A DNA stretch of 64,000 bases from Halomonas ventosae (GTDB taxonomy: Bacteria > Pseudomonadota > Gammaproteobacteria > Pseudomonadales > Halomonadaceae), in NCBI RefSeq assembly GCF_004363555.1, contig NZ_SNZJ01000009.1, positions 103,551-167,550 on the forward strand, written 5' to 3'. The notes beneath the pieces were generated by a model that made no database searches, had not been told where the DNA came from, and was given only the letters and a program-made list of their open reading frames with translations. Made by a program: the position numbers and the translations under genes. Shown one piece after another: positions 50,888-60,623 of this stretch (positions are counted from its first letter, which is position 1; each line of letters begins with the position of its first letter).

Positions 50888-51636
50888 GCGGGGTGTCCTT
50901 CGGTAGGGAGAGGGGAGTCGGGGAGCAGTCCCAGGTCCGTCGCCGTGCGCTCGAGCACCGCCCGGGCCGCCCGGCGAGCGGTCTCCGGCTGACGCAGGCG
51001 GATCGCCTCCATCACCCGGCGATGGCGCTCGAGGCTGTCCTCCAGGGAGTCTGCCTGGTGCTGGGAGTGTTGGATCAGCGCGATGATGGAGGGGCGCAGC
51101 AGGTGGCCCATCTGGCGCCACACCAGGTTGTGGGTGGCCTGGTAGATGCCGTCATGAAAGGCCACGTCGTGCTCGGCGTGCTGCTGGTGCAGGCCGGTGC
51201 CGGCGGTATCGCGCATGCCCGCGAAGGCATTCTCCAGGCGCGCCAGGTCACGGCCATCCGCCGACAGGGCGGCCAGCTCGGCCACCTGAGGCTCCGCGGA
51301 GAGGCGGAAGGCATGGATCTCGCGGACCAGCCGCGGGTCGGGATCGGCCAGCCCGGCCAGCCAGTCGCTCATCAGGGGATCGAGCAGGTGCCAGTCGGTG
51401 ACCTCGCGTACCCGGCTGCCGCGCCCCGCAGTGCGCTCAACCAGCCCGGTGGCGACCAGGCTGGCCAGGGCGTTGCGCACCCGGTTGCGACTCACGGAGA
51501 AGCGTTCGCAGAGGTCCTTCTCCCGCGGGAAGGCGCTCCCGGCCGGCGGCTGCCCCGAGAGGATGGCGCGAGCCAGGACCGCCGCCAGCGCCGGGGCGCC
51601 ACCATCGGCGGGTAAGACAAGGTCGTCGAGCATCAT
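50884..51636 (-). CDS. dgoR: GntR-family (FCD) regulator of galactonate use, DgoR-like
   Basis: A 250-residue FadR-subfamily repressor. The winged helix lies at about residues 10-80 ([30 protein letters not shown]) and the FCD domain contains [24 protein letters not shown] with its metal histidines. It is the first gene of dgoR-dgoD-SDR-dgoK-dgoA-SMP30 and is probably derepressed by galactonate. Starts at 51636 and 51633 are adjacent ATGs. An AATGTC-A-GACATT palindrome about 40 bp upstream is its likely operator. Confidence 0.85.
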   Translation of the reverse strand: MMLDDLVLPADGGAPALAAVLARAILSGQPPAGSAFPREKDLCERFSVSRNRVRNALASLVATGLVERTAGRGSRVREVTDWHLLDPLMSDWLAGLADPDPRLVREIHAFRLSAEPQVAELAALSADGRDLARLENAFAGMRDTAGTGLHQQHAEHDVAFHDGIYQATHNLVWRQMGHLLRPSIIALIQHSQHQADSLEDSLERHRRVMEAIRLRQPETARRAARAVLERTATDLGLLPDSPLPTEGHPA

Positions 51637-51670
51637 CGGTTCCAATGGAATATCTGACCTTATAGTAAGT

Positions 51671-51683
51671 AATGTCAGACATT
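51671..51683. promoter_or_regulatory. candidate DgoR operator AATGTCAGACATT
   Basis: A perfect 6-bp-arm palindrome centred on one base, in the AT-rich promoter patch of the dgo operon (51640-51690). It is clearly different from the TTGTATACAA sites of the flanking purine genes. Confidence 0.55.
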
Positions 51684-51740
51684 TTGCAAGGGGGCAGGTT
51701 GCCGGGACAGGCATCCAACGTCGAACGGAAGAGTGCAAAG

Positions 51741-51772
51741 GACGCGCCCCGGACCAAGGCCCGGGGCGCGTC
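51741..51772 (-). terminator. rho-independent terminator after the NCS1 permease pair
   Basis: GACGCGCCCCGG (51741-51752) pairs perfectly with CCGGGGCGCGTC (51761-51772) around 8 bases. Read on the minus strand a CTTT follows. It separates the racemase-permease operon from the dgo operon. Confidence 0.75.
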
Positions 51773-51790
51773 GTGAGGGACGGGCACGTC

Positions 51791-53266
51791 TCAGGTGCCG
51801 CTGGTGAGGGCGACCGGCCGTTGGCTCAGCATCAGGCCGTAGTAGAAGAGCCCGCCCAGGGCGGCCCCCATCATCCAGCCGTAGCCGTCGAGGCCGGAGA
51901 GCGCCGGCACCAGCACGGTGGAAATCGAGAAGAGGGCGGCGCCGCCGAAGGCCAGCAGTGCGCGCCGGTTCCAGCCCTTGACGTAGTAGTAGGCGCCGCC
52001 CGGTGCCGAGGAGAACAGCTCCTGCATGTCCAGGTGCTGGCGCTTCACCAGGTAGTAGTCCACCACGATGATCCCATAGAAGGGGGCGACGACCGCGCCC
52101 AGGGCATTGACGAACCCGGGCACGCCGATCTGGCTGATCAGCGAGACCCAGAGGGCGCCGACAAAGAAGGCCAGCACGGCGGTGATCAGGCCTCCCACCT
52201 TGAAGCTGATCCTGCTCGGGAAGAGGTTGGCCAGGTCGTAGGCCGGGGGGATGAAGTTGGCCACCAGGTTGATGCCCACGGTGGCGGCGAAGAAGGTCAG
52301 CGCCGCGACGATGGTCAGCGGCAGGGAATCGACCCGCTCGACGATGTCCGCCGGGTTGGTCAGGGCGTCACCGAACAACACCAGGGTGCCGGCGGTGATG
52401 ATCAGGGCAATGAACGAGAAGAAGGCGACGTTGAGCGGCAGCCCGAGCAGGTTGCCAAGCTTCATCTGGCGCTCGGTCTTCACGAAGCGCGTGAAGTCGC
52501 CGAAGTTGATCACTACCGCGGCGAAGTAGGCAACCATGGTGCCGACGATGGCGAGGAAGGCGCCTACGGCGCTGCCGGAGCGTTCGGTATCGGCGCTGAA
52601 GATGGTGCTCACCGCGGGCAGCAGGTCGCTGCCGGCCTGGAACCACACCACGATCATCAGCACCACCATCACCACATAGACCAGCGGGCCGGCCCAGTTG
52701 AGGAAGTGCTTGATGCGCTCGATGCCTTGCCAGAAGATCGCGATCTGGAACAGCCAGACGATCACGAAGGAGATCCAGGCCACGGCGGAGAGGCCCAGGA
52801 AGGTGCTGCCGTCGCCGGTTCCGACGAAGGCGGTGATCAGCAGGGCAACGGCAGTGGAGGCGAAGTAGGTCTGCACGCCGTACCAGAAGATGCCGATGAT
52901 GGCCCGCAGCATCGCCGGCAGGTTGGCACCGCGCACCCCCATGCTGGCGCGCACCATCACCGGGAAGGGAATGCCGTACTTCACGCTGAGCTTGCCGGTC
53001 AGGTTGACCAGGTACATCACGATCACGCCGGCAAGGATGATGGCGGCCATCACCGCCCAGCCGTTCAGCCCGTAGGTCAGGAACAGCGAGGCCGCCAGGG
53101 TGTAGCCGAACAGGCTCTGGATGTCGTTGGACCAGACGTTGAAGATCTCGAAGGCGCCCCAGCTCCGCTCGCTGGGCTTGAGCGGCGCCAGGTCCTCGTT
53201 GTGCAGCGTCGGGTCGATCGTCTGGATGTCCAGTTCGCTCTCTTTCATCGCGGTCACCATTGTCAT
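51791..53266 (-). CDS. NCS1 family nucleobase/allantoin permease (first of two)
   Basis: A 491-residue 12-helix transporter of the cytosine/purine/allantoin/hydantoin family. Marks are the N-terminal WGAFEIFNVWSNDIQSLFGYT, GIPFPVMVRASMGVRGANLPAMLRA and IGIFWYGVQTYFAS in helices 2-3, and GIIVVDYYLVKRQHLDM near the end. In this context allantoin, hydantoins or purines are likely substrates. Several in-frame ATGs (53266, 53260, 53248) precede the conserved region and none has a strong ribosome-binding site. It lies 48 nt after the second NCS1 gene, and its end is marked by a terminator. Confidence 0.85.
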   Translation of the reverse strand: MTMVTAMKESELDIQTIDPTLHNEDLAPLKPSERSWGAFEIFNVWSNDIQSLFGYTLAASLFLTYGLNGWAVMAAIILAGVIVMYLVNLTGKLSVKYGIPFPVMVRASMGVRGANLPAMLRAIIGIFWYGVQTYFASTAVALLITAFVGTGDGSTFLGLSAVAWISFVIVWLFQIAIFWQGIERIKHFLNWAGPLVYVVMVVLMIVVWFQAGSDLLPAVSTIFSADTERSGSAVGAFLAIVGTMVAYFAAVVINFGDFTRFVKTERQMKLGNLLGLPLNVAFFSFIALIITAGTLVLFGDALTNPADIVERVDSLPLTIVAALTFFAATVGINLVANFIPPAYDLANLFPSRISFKVGGLITAVLAFFVGALWVSLISQIGVPGFVNALGAVVAPFYGIIVVDYYLVKRQHLDMQELFSSAPGGAYYYVKGWNRRALLAFGGAALFSISTVLVPALSGLDGYGWMMGAALGGLFYYGLMLSQRPVALTSGT

Positions 53267-53314
53267 TGTTGCCCGGGCGGCTCGACCGGATGTGGTCGAG
53301 CCGCCGTGCCCTGC

Positions 53315-54688
53315 TTACTGGCAGAAGCGCTGGCAGGGGGCCCAGTGCTTCATCAGCAGGAAGTAGGTGAGGCCGGCCGGGATCAGGCTGGCGTACCAGG
53401 AGATGGGGGAGAAGGTGAGGGCGGCGACGATGCCCACGGCGGTGGCGATCAGGGCGGCCATGTTCACGCCCCGGTAGGGGCCGTTCTCGTCGTACAGCTT
53501 GCCCAGGTCCAGGGTGCGGCGACGGATCAGGTAGTAGTCGACCACCAGGACGGCGAAGATCGGGCCGAGGAAGGCGGAGTAGGTCTGCACGAAGAGCTGC
53601 AGGCCGGCGGCGGAGTCGGGCTGCACCAGCTTCCAGGGGAAGGTGGCGAAGGCCAGCAGGCCGACCAGCACCGTGGCGGTGCGAAACTTCATCTTGAAGA
53701 TGTCCATCAGCACATAGGTCGGCGGTACCACGTTGTTGAGTACGTTGGTGGTGACCTGGGCGAAGGCGATGAACAGCAGGGTGGTCATCAGCAGCGGGGT
53801 GTTGTCCACGGCATTGGCGAACACCTGGATGGGGTCGGCGACGCCGGTGGCCTCGGAGACCATGAAGCCGATCAGGCCCATGAACAGGGTGCAGGGCAGG
53901 ATCGACATGGCGTAGATGGTGGTCAGCAGGCCCTGGCCGGTGCCGGTCTTGTGCTCGCGGGCATAGTCGCCGACGTTGAGCATCATGGTGCTGTAGATGC
54001 CCAGGAAGAGCATGGTCGCACCCCAGAAGGGCAGGCCCCAGGAGCCTTCCATGGTCAGCAGGTTGGCGGAGAGCACGTCGCCGTAGCGCACCACGGTGCT
54101 GTAGAACATGTAGACCAGCGAGGCGAGGATGAAGGCGCTGCCGATGTTCTCCAGCCACTTGATGCCCTGGAAGCCCATCACCGACAGGCCGATCTGCAGG
54201 AACTGGAAGGCGATGAAGAAGAACACCAGGTTGTCGAAGCCGAACAGCGTGGCCGAGACCATGTTCAGCGCGCCCGCGCCGATCCAGCTCTGGAAGCCGT
54301 ACCACACCACCGCCGGCACGGCGCGGACCAGGCCCGGCAGCCGCGTCCCGGTGAAGCCGAAGGCGCTGCGCGCCTGCACCATGAAGGGGATGCCGTACTT
54401 GTAGCCGGCGGCGCCATTGACGGCCAGGGCGATGCCGATGACGAAGCAGCCGATGGCGATCGCCAGGGTCGCCTGGATCAGGTTCAGCGTGCCCACCACG
54501 CTGGAGCCCATGGTGAAGGTGCCGATGGAGACGCAGCCGCCGAACCAGGCCAGGAAGTAGGAGCCGCGCCCCATGATCCGGGTTCGCTGCGGGGCCAGCG
54601 ACTCCTCGCCGGGGGCCTTGGTGCCGTGGTCGGCGACGGGGGAGGCGGCGATCCCCGCGGCCGTGCTGTCGGGAGTGGGATGACTCAT
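53315..54688 (-). CDS. NCS1 family nucleobase/allantoin permease (second of two)
   Basis: A 457-residue paralogue of the downstream permease, with about 12 membrane segments. It shows YFLAWFGGCVSIGTFTMGSSVVG, the KYGIPFMVQARSAFGFTGTRLPGLVRAVPAVVWYGFQSWIGAG region that forms the substrate site, and IFAVLVVDYYLIRRRTLDLG near the C-terminus. GAGGAC lies 6 nt before the ATG at 54688. Its N-terminal 30 residues are polar and disordered. It is cotranscribed with the racemase gene upstream (143 nt apart) and the first permease downstream. Confidence 0.86.
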   Translation of the reverse strand: MSHPTPDSTAAGIAASPVADHGTKAPGEESLAPQRTRIMGRGSYFLAWFGGCVSIGTFTMGSSVVGTLNLIQATLAIAIGCFVIGIALAVNGAAGYKYGIPFMVQARSAFGFTGTRLPGLVRAVPAVVWYGFQSWIGAGALNMVSATLFGFDNLVFFFIAFQFLQIGLSVMGFQGIKWLENIGSAFILASLVYMFYSTVVRYGDVLSANLLTMEGSWGLPFWGATMLFLGIYSTMMLNVGDYAREHKTGTGQGLLTTIYAMSILPCTLFMGLIGFMVSEATGVADPIQVFANAVDNTPLLMTTLLFIAFAQVTTNVLNNVVPPTYVLMDIFKMKFRTATVLVGLLAFATFPWKLVQPDSAAGLQLFVQTYSAFLGPIFAVLVVDYYLIRRRTLDLGKLYDENGPYRGVNMAALIATAVGIVAALTFSPISWYASLIPAGLTYFLLMKHWAPCQRFCQ

Positions 54689-54831
54689 GGTGATGTCCTC
54701 GCAAGTCGTTTCTGTGCTTGTGGTTGTCTTCCGGCAGGACGCTGCCGTGGAAGGCTTGCGGCGTGGCGTGCGCCTGTGGCGCGATGCGTTGTGGTTGTTC
54801 GTTACGGTTATCGATGCACGAAGCGTGCCGG

Positions 54832-55578
54832 TCAGCGCTCCGGCGTCAGCTGGGAGAAGCCTTCGAAGCGCCCCGTGAAGGGCTTGGGCCGGGGGAAGGC
54901 CAGGTCGCCATGCTTGCTGGTGCCAAGCCCCAGGCCGACCAGGGCCTCGGCCAGCTTGACGGCGGCGGTCACCCCCTCGACCACCGGCAGGCCGACCTCG
55001 CGGCTGATGGTGTCGGTGAGATCGGCCATGCCGCCGCAGCCCAGCACGATGGCGCCGATATTGTCCTCGTCGCGGGCCCGCCGGCACTCGTCGATGATCC
55101 TCACCAGGGCGGCATCGCCGTTCTCCTCCAGGTCGAGCACCGGGATCTCCGCGGCGCGCACCCGCCGGCAGTGGTGGGTGAAGCCGTACTGGTCGAGCAG
55201 GTGCTCGGCGATGATGCCGGTGCGCCCCAGGGTGGTGACGATGGAGAAGCGGGTGCTGACCAGGGTGGCCATGTGGAAGGCGGCTTCGGCGATACCGATC
55301 ACCGGCGCCCGGGTCAGCTCGCGGGCGGCCAGCAGGCCGGGGTCGCCGAAACAGGCGATCACGTAGGCATCGGCGCCCTCGCGCTCCCCGGCCAGCACCT
55401 CCTCGAGCACGCCCACCGCACTGACGGCCTCGTCGAAGTGGCTCTCGATGGAGACTGGCCCATGGTCGGGATGGCGTGCGGAGACGCGGGTACCGGGTGA
55501 GGCGATGCGGCTCGCCGCCTCGCCGATCGTCGCCGTCATCTCGGCGCTGGTATTGGGGTTGATGACGCGGATGTGCAT
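54832..55578 (-). CDS. hpxA: aspartate/glutamate/hydantoin racemase family protein, probable allantoin racemase
   Basis: A 248-residue racemase of the Asp/Glu/hydantoin family, two-cysteine type. RVINPNTSAEMTATI is the usual start, and the two catalytic cysteines are in YVIACFGDPGL and IVLGCGGMADL. Beside allantoinase and two ureide permeases it most likely interconverts R- and S-allantoin; hydantoin racemase is the alternative. The start at 55578 has AGGAG 10 nt upstream. A TTGTACACAA site at 55624 probably controls this gene and the two permeases. Confidence 0.82.
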   Translation of the reverse strand: MHIRVINPNTSAEMTATIGEAASRIASPGTRVSARHPDHGPVSIESHFDEAVSAVGVLEEVLAGEREGADAYVIACFGDPGLLAARELTRAPVIGIAEAAFHMATLVSTRFSIVTTLGRTGIIAEHLLDQYGFTHHCRRVRAAEIPVLDLEENGDAALVRIIDECRRARDEDNIGAIVLGCGGMADLTDTISREVGLPVVEGVTAAVKLAEALVGLGLGTSKHGDLAFPRPKPFTGRFEGFSQLTPER

Positions 55579-55983
55579 GGCGTGGGTTCTCCTGGGCTGT
55601 TTCGTGAACAAGATGGTTTGTCTTTGTACACAAAATAGCCTGCGCGAGCCCAGGCCGCAAGTCCGGATGGGTAGCGCCGCGATCGAAAATTTAAGTCTTA
55701 AAAATCATGTAGTTAATGGTTGATATATGTGAGGACCTCACATGTCGCCGGTATCCAGGCGCGGTATCTGATCACGGCTGGTGTGCGTGTGAAGGCATTT
55801 ATAAGAGGTTTAAGTATACAAGATGCGAGAGTCGGCGCCTGGCTCGTGCGGATCATCGTTCCGGCCATCGGCGAGGGGTTGCGGATGACATGGGTACACT
55901 CTATCTTTGCATTGTATACACGATATGCGCCTTGCTCCGGCTCTTGTCGGAGAAGGGTGCCAGAACAACCAGGACGCTTCGCC
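55579..55983. promoter_or_regulatory. divergent control region hpxA / puuE with three GTATAC-type sites
   Basis: This 405-bp AT-richer gap holds three members of the cluster motif: TTGTACACAA (55624-55633), AAGTATACAA (55812-55821) and TTGTATACAC (55912-55921). The first is nearest hpxA; the third lies about 60 bp before puuE. An AT stretch (55688-55735) sits between. A short open frame occupies part of the region but has no ribosome-binding site, so I see no gene here. Confidence 0.7.
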
Positions 55984-56922
55984 ATGACACACCTCCGCTC
56001 ATCCGACTATCCCCGAGACCTGATCGGCTACGGCCGCACCCCACCACACGCCAACTGGCCGGGCGGGGCGAGGATCGCCGTGCAGTTCGTGCTCAACTAC
56101 GAGGAAGGTGGCGAGAACTGCGTGCTGCATGGCGACGAGGGGTCCGAGCAGTTCCTCTCCGAGATCATCGGTGCCCCCGCCTTCCCCGATCGCCACCTGA
56201 GCATGGAGTCGATCTACGAGTACGGATCCCGGGCCGGGGTGTGGCGCATCCTGCGCGAGTTCGAGCGCCGCGGTCTGCCGCTCACCGTGTTCGGCGTGGC
56301 CATGGCCCTGGAGCGCCACCCGGAGGTGGCCCATGCCTTCAAGGAGCTGGGCCACGAGGTCGCCTGCCATGGCTATCGCTGGATCCATTACCAGGAAGTG
56401 CCGGAAGACGTCGAGCGTGAGCACCTGAAGAAGGCGATGGCGATCTTCCAGCGCCTCTATGGCGAGAAGCCGCTGGGCTGGTATACCGGTCGCGACAGCC
56501 CCAACACCCGCCGGCTGGTGCTCGACGAGGGCGGCTTCCTCTACGACAGCGACTACTACGGCGACGACCTGCCGTTCTGGACCCGCGAGGCGGACAGCCA
56601 GGGCGTCGAGCACGACCACTTGATCGTGCCCTACACCCTGGACAGCAACGACATGCGCTTCGCCGCCCCCCAGGGCTTCAATACCGCCGACCACTTCTTC
56701 ACCTACCTGCGCGACGCCTTCGACGTGCTCTACGCGGAGGGCGAGGAGTCGCCGAAGATGCTCTCCATCGGCATGCACTGCCGCCTGCTGGGCCGTCCCG
56801 GGCGCTTCCGCGCCCTGCAGCGCTTCCTCGACCATATCGAGGCCCACGACCGGGTGTGGGTGGCGCGCCGCGTGGATATCGCCCGCCACTGGGCGGAGCA
56901 ACACCCGGCGCCAGGTAGCTGA
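55984..56922 (+). CDS. puuE: allantoinase PuuE (polysaccharide-deacetylase-like)
   Basis: A 312-residue metal-independent-type allantoinase of the NodB/polysaccharide deacetylase superfamily, close in size to known PuuE. It opens S-allantoin to allantoate. Family features are YPRDLIGYGRTPPHANWPGGARIAVQFVLNYEEGGENC, the HEVACHGYRWIHYQ motif, GWYTGRDSPNTRRL and SIGMHCRLLGRPGR near the end. The ATG at 55984 starts MTHLRSSDYPRD; upstream frame extension is intergenic. Three operators lie upstream. Confidence 0.93.
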   Translation: MTHLRSSDYPRDLIGYGRTPPHANWPGGARIAVQFVLNYEEGGENCVLHGDEGSEQFLSEIIGAPAFPDRHLSMESIYEYGSRAGVWRILREFERRGLPLTVFGVAMALERHPEVAHAFKELGHEVACHGYRWIHYQEVPEDVEREHLKKAMAIFQRLYGEKPLGWYTGRDSPNTRRLVLDEGGFLYDSDYYGDDLPFWTREADSQGVEHDHLIVPYTLDSNDMRFAAPQGFNTADHFFTYLRDAFDVLYAEGEESPKMLSIGMHCRLLGRPGRFRALQRFLDHIEAHDRVWVARRVDIARHWAEQHPAPGS

Positions 56923-56958
56923 CCCCTTGAACAGCCGTAACGCTCGAGGCTGATCCGG

Positions 56959-57071
56959 CGACAGGCTCCGGGGTGCCGGACCATCGAGGGGGCGCTGTGA
57001 ACCCTTCCCTGGGCGCTACCGATGCCATCCATGGCATAGGACCCCCTCTTCAGCCTGTCCCCGGCGCCTCT
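56959..57071 (+). repeat. REP-like element, copy A (upstream of allE)
   Basis: About 110 nt between puuE and allE, bounded by ACAGGCT and AGCCTGT and containing the inner palindrome ATGCCATCCATGGCAT (57012-57027). Its core (GGGGGCGCTGTGAACCC through CCTGTCCCCGGCGCC) recurs in inverted orientation downstream of allE with about 90 per cent identity by eye. No open frame was found in it. Confidence 0.85.
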
Positions 57072-57137
57072 CGCCCTGACCTTTGCGGGTCACTCGTACA
57101 AACCTGGGCTTCGGCCCCGAGTCTTTCAGGACACCCC

Positions 57138-57971
<834 letters not shown>

Positions 57972-57978
57972 TAATCAC

Positions 57979-58084
57979 GAGAGGGGCGCCGGGGACAGGT
58001 CTGGAGGGGGTCCTATGCCAGGGATGGCATCGGTAGCGCCCAGGGAGGGGTTCACAGCGCCCCCGAACAGGCCTGTCCCCGGGT
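57979..58084 (-). repeat. REP-like element, copy B (downstream of allE, inverted)
   Basis: The reverse complement of 57980-58064 matches copy A with about 90 per cent identity by eye. It ends in GGGGACAGG and CCTGTCCCC arms and carries the same CCCTGGGCGCTACCGATGCC stretch. Copies A and B can pair with each other across allE in the transcript. Confidence 0.85.
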
Positions 58085-58122
58085 AAGCCCCGATAGATGG
58101 CTGTTCTGGATTGGAGACTGAC

Positions 58123-58608
58123 ATGCTGGAACTGAAAGCCGAGCCGCTGACCGCCGACGCCTTCGCCCCCTTCGGCGATGTCATCGACGCCCGGGCGTCG
58201 GAGTGGTTTCCCATCAACGCCGGGAGGACCCGTCGCCACCACGACCTGGCGAGGGTCGAGACGCTGGGGGAGGAGGCGCGGACGCTGATCAGCATCTTCG
58301 TCAGCCAGCCGGTGGCGATGCCGCTGGAACTGGACTTCCTGGAGCGCCATCCGCTGGGCAGCCAGGCCTTCATGCCGCTCCATGAAGAAAGGTTTGTGGT
58401 GGTCGTCGCACCACCGGGAGATCGGATCGATCCCGCCGAGGTGCGCGCCTTCGTCACCGACGGCCGCCAGGGGGTCAACTACCATGCCGGCACCTGGCAC
58501 GCCATCCAGTCGGTGCTCGAGCGGGAAGGGGAGTTCCTGGTGGTCGACCGCGGCGGCGAAGGTAACAACTGCGACGAGCATCCGGTGGCGGTTCGCGTGA
58601 CCCTCTGA
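58123..58608 (+). CDS. allA: ureidoglycolate lyase
   Basis: A 161-residue cupin-fold enzyme that splits S-ureidoglycolate into glyoxylate and urea. Family segments are LTADAFAPFGDVIDA at the start, ERHPLGSQAFMPL, and QGVNYHAGTWHAIQSVL, which holds the conserved histidines. The ATG at 58123 follows GGAG with a 6-nt spacer. It is the last ureide step; the glyoxylate formed enters the gcl pathway encoded just downstream. Two terminators follow. Confidence 0.94.
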   Translation: MLELKAEPLTADAFAPFGDVIDARASEWFPINAGRTRRHHDLARVETLGEEARTLISIFVSQPVAMPLELDFLERHPLGSQAFMPLHEERFVVVVAPPGDRIDPAEVRAFVTDGRQGVNYHAGTWHAIQSVLEREGEFLVVDRGGEGNNCDEHPVAVRVTL

Positions 58609-58681
58609 CACACCGCCCTGGCGGGGAGGTGTGCTGCTTTTTTGATACCCAAGTCCTTGAGTGGGCTTGGGTATTTCTTTT
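58609..58681 (+). terminator. tandem terminators after allA
   Basis: Hairpin 1 has CACACC (58609-58614) and GGTGTG (58628-58633), then a run of six Ts. Hairpin 2 has ATACCCAAG (58645-58653) and CTTGGGTAT (58666-58674), then TTCTTTT. They insulate allA from the gcl operon. Confidence 0.85.
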
Positions 58682-58684
58682 GAA

Positions 58685-58708
58685 TGGAAAATATGAAAAT
58701 ACTTTCCA
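58685..58708. promoter_or_regulatory. TGGAAA-N12-TTTCCA inverted repeat upstream of gcl
   Basis: ATGGAAA (58684-58690) and TTTCCAT (58703-58709) are perfect 7-bp arms in an AT-rich promoter. The half-sites equal those at 22283 (glcC) and 40441 (tsx) but with wider spacing. Confidence 0.45.
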
Positions 58709-58744
58709 TAAAATATTGACGGCCTGCGGCGGGATGCCTAGTCT

Positions 58745-58754
58745 CTGTATACAG
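58745..58754. promoter_or_regulatory. CTGTATACAG operator upstream of gcl
   Basis: TCTGTATACAGA (58744-58755) is a perfect 12-bp palindrome of the same family as the purine-cluster sites, 43 bp before the gcl start. It places the glyoxylate operon under the same control. Confidence 0.7.
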
Positions 58755-58797
58755 AAATATTTTTCAAAAATAACAACCCCTCACAGGAGGAAGCGTC

Positions 58798-60573
58798 ATG
58801 ACCCGCATGACAGCCGCTGAAGCCGCCGTTCACGTGCTCCGCAAGGAAGGCATCGATGTCGCCTTCGGGGTACCGGGTGCCGCCATCAACCCCTTCTATG
58901 CCGCGATGCGCAAGCTGGGTGGCATCGACCATGTCCTGGCCCGCCATGTCGAGGGGGCCTCGCACATGGCCGAGGGCTACACCCGCACCAGGGCCGGCAA
59001 CATCGGGGTGTGCATCGGCACCTCCGGCCCCGCCGGCACCGACATGATCACCGGGCTCTACTCCGCCTCGGGCGACTCCATCCCGATCCTCTGCATCACC
59101 GGCCAGGCGCCCCGCGCCCGGCTGCACAAGGAGGACTTCCAGGCGGTGGACATCCAGGCGATCGCCGGGCCGGTCACCAAGTGGGCCGTCACGGTGCTCG
59201 AGCCGGCCCAGGTGCCGCGCGCCTTCCAGCACGCCTTCCAGCTGATGCGCTCCTCGCGCCCGGGGCCGGTGCTGATCGACCTGCCCATCGACGTGCAGAT
59301 GAGCGAGATCGAGTTCGACCCGGACACCTACGAGCCGCTGCCGGCCTACAGGCCCGCCGCGACCCGGGCCCAGGCCGAGAAGGCCATCGCCATGCTCCAG
59401 GCGGCCGAGCGCCCACTTATCGTGGCCGGCGGCGGCATCATCAACGCCGATGCCTCGGACCGGCTGGTCGAGTTCGCCGAGCTCACCGGGGTGCCGGTGA
59501 TCCCCACCCTGATGGGCTGGGGGGCGATCCCCGATGACCACGAGCTGATGGCCGGCATGGTGGGGCTGCAGACCTCCCACCGCTATGGCAACGCGACCCT
59601 GCTCGCCTCGGACTTCGTGATGGGCATCGGCAACCGCTGGGCCAACCGGCATACCGGCTCGGTGGAGACCTATACCCGCGGGCGTACCTTCGTCCATGTG
59701 GACATCGAGCCGACCCAGATCGGCCGGGTGTTCGGGCCCGACTACGGCATTGTCTCCGACGCCGGGGCGGCGCTCGACCTCTTCCTCGAGGTGGCCCGCG
59801 AGATGAAGGCCGCCGGCCGCTTGAAGAACCGCACGGCCTGGGCGGCGGAGTGCCAGGAGCGCAAGCGCACCCTGCTGCGCAAGACCCACTTCGACAACGT
59901 GCCGGTCAAGCCCCAGCGGGTCTACGAAGAGATGAACAAGGCCTTCGGCCCGAACACCCGCTACGTCAGCACCATCGGCCTGTCACAGATCGCCGGCGCC
60001 CAGTTCCTGCATGTTCACAAGCCGCGCCACTGGATCAACTGCGGCCAGGCCGGTCCCCTGGGCTGGACCATCCCGGCGGCGCTGGGCGTGCGGCGCGCCG
60101 ACCCTGAGGCCGAGATCGTCGCGCTCTCCGGCGACTATGACTTCCAGTTCATGGTCGAGGAGCTGGCGGTCGGCGCCCAGTTCAAGCTGCCCTTCATCCA
60201 CGTGCTGGTGAACAATGCCTACCTGGGGCTGATCCGCCAGGCCCAGCGCGGCTTCGACATGGACTACTGCGTGCAGCTCTCCTTCGAGAACGTCAATGCC
60301 GCCGAGCTGGGCGAGTACGGCGTCGACCACCTCGCCGTGGCCGAAGGGCTGGGCTGCAAGGCACTGCGCGTGACCCGGCCCGAGCAGATCGGCCCGGCCT
60401 TTGCCCAGGCCCGGGAGCTGATGGCCGAGAACCGGGTGCCGGTGGTGGTCGAGGTGATTCTCGAGCGGGTGACCAACATCGCCATGGGCACCGAGATCGA
60501 CGCCATCAACGAGTTCGAGGAACTGGCCGAGGTCGTCGCCGATGCCCCCAGCGCCATCACTGCCACCGTCTGA
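58798..60573 (+). CDS. gcl: glyoxylate carboligase (tartronate-semialdehyde synthase)
   Basis: A 591-residue ThDP- and FAD-dependent enzyme that joins two glyoxylates into tartronate semialdehyde and CO2. Residue 51 is valine ([16 protein letters not shown]) instead of the glutamate of other ThDP enzymes, the diagnostic feature of Gcl. The ThDP motif runs from [18 protein letters not shown] to [19 protein letters not shown] lies before the ATG. It starts the gcl-hyi-glxR-ttuD-pyk set. A GTATAC operator and an AT-rich promoter region precede it. Confidence 0.97.
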   Translation: MTRMTAAEAAVHVLRKEGIDVAFGVPGAAINPFYAAMRKLGGIDHVLARHVEGASHMAEGYTRTRAGNIGVCIGTSGPAGTDMITGLYSASGDSIPILCITGQAPRARLHKEDFQAVDIQAIAGPVTKWAVTVLEPAQVPRAFQHAFQLMRSSRPGPVLIDLPIDVQMSEIEFDPDTYEPLPAYRPAATRAQAEKAIAMLQAAERPLIVAGGGIINADASDRLVEFAELTGVPVIPTLMGWGAIPDDHELMAGMVGLQTSHRYGNATLLASDFVMGIGNRWANRHTGSVETYTRGRTFVHVDIEPTQIGRVFGPDYGIVSDAGAALDLFLEVAREMKAAGRLKNRTAWAAECQERKRTLLRKTHFDNVPVKPQRVYEEMNKAFGPNTRYVSTIGLSQIAGAQFLHVHKPRHWINCGQAGPLGWTIPAALGVRRADPEAEIVALSGDYDFQFMVEELAVGAQFKLPFIHVLVNNAYLGLIRQAQRGFDMDYCVQLSFENVNAAELGEYGVDHLAVAEGLGCKALRVTRPEQIGPAFAQARELMAENRVPVVVEVILERVTNIAMGTEIDAINEFEELAEVVADAPSAITATV

Positions 60574-60623
60574 CCGCAGTTCGTCGAGTCACTATCCAGC
60601 AGGCAAGACGCAAGGAGTTCGAT

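Noticed and set aside
51398..55366. A very long open frame (over 1300 codons) on the plus strand opposite the two permeases and the racemase.
   Set aside because: It is a shadow of the minus-strand genes produced by third-position GC bias; the minus-strand frames show clear transporter and racemase motifs.
55720..55983. The in-frame extension upstream of puuE considered as an N-terminal part of the protein.
   Set aside because: It lacks a ribosome-binding site, crosses the operator region and has no similarity to PuuE N-termini; the ATG at 55984 gives the family-standard start.
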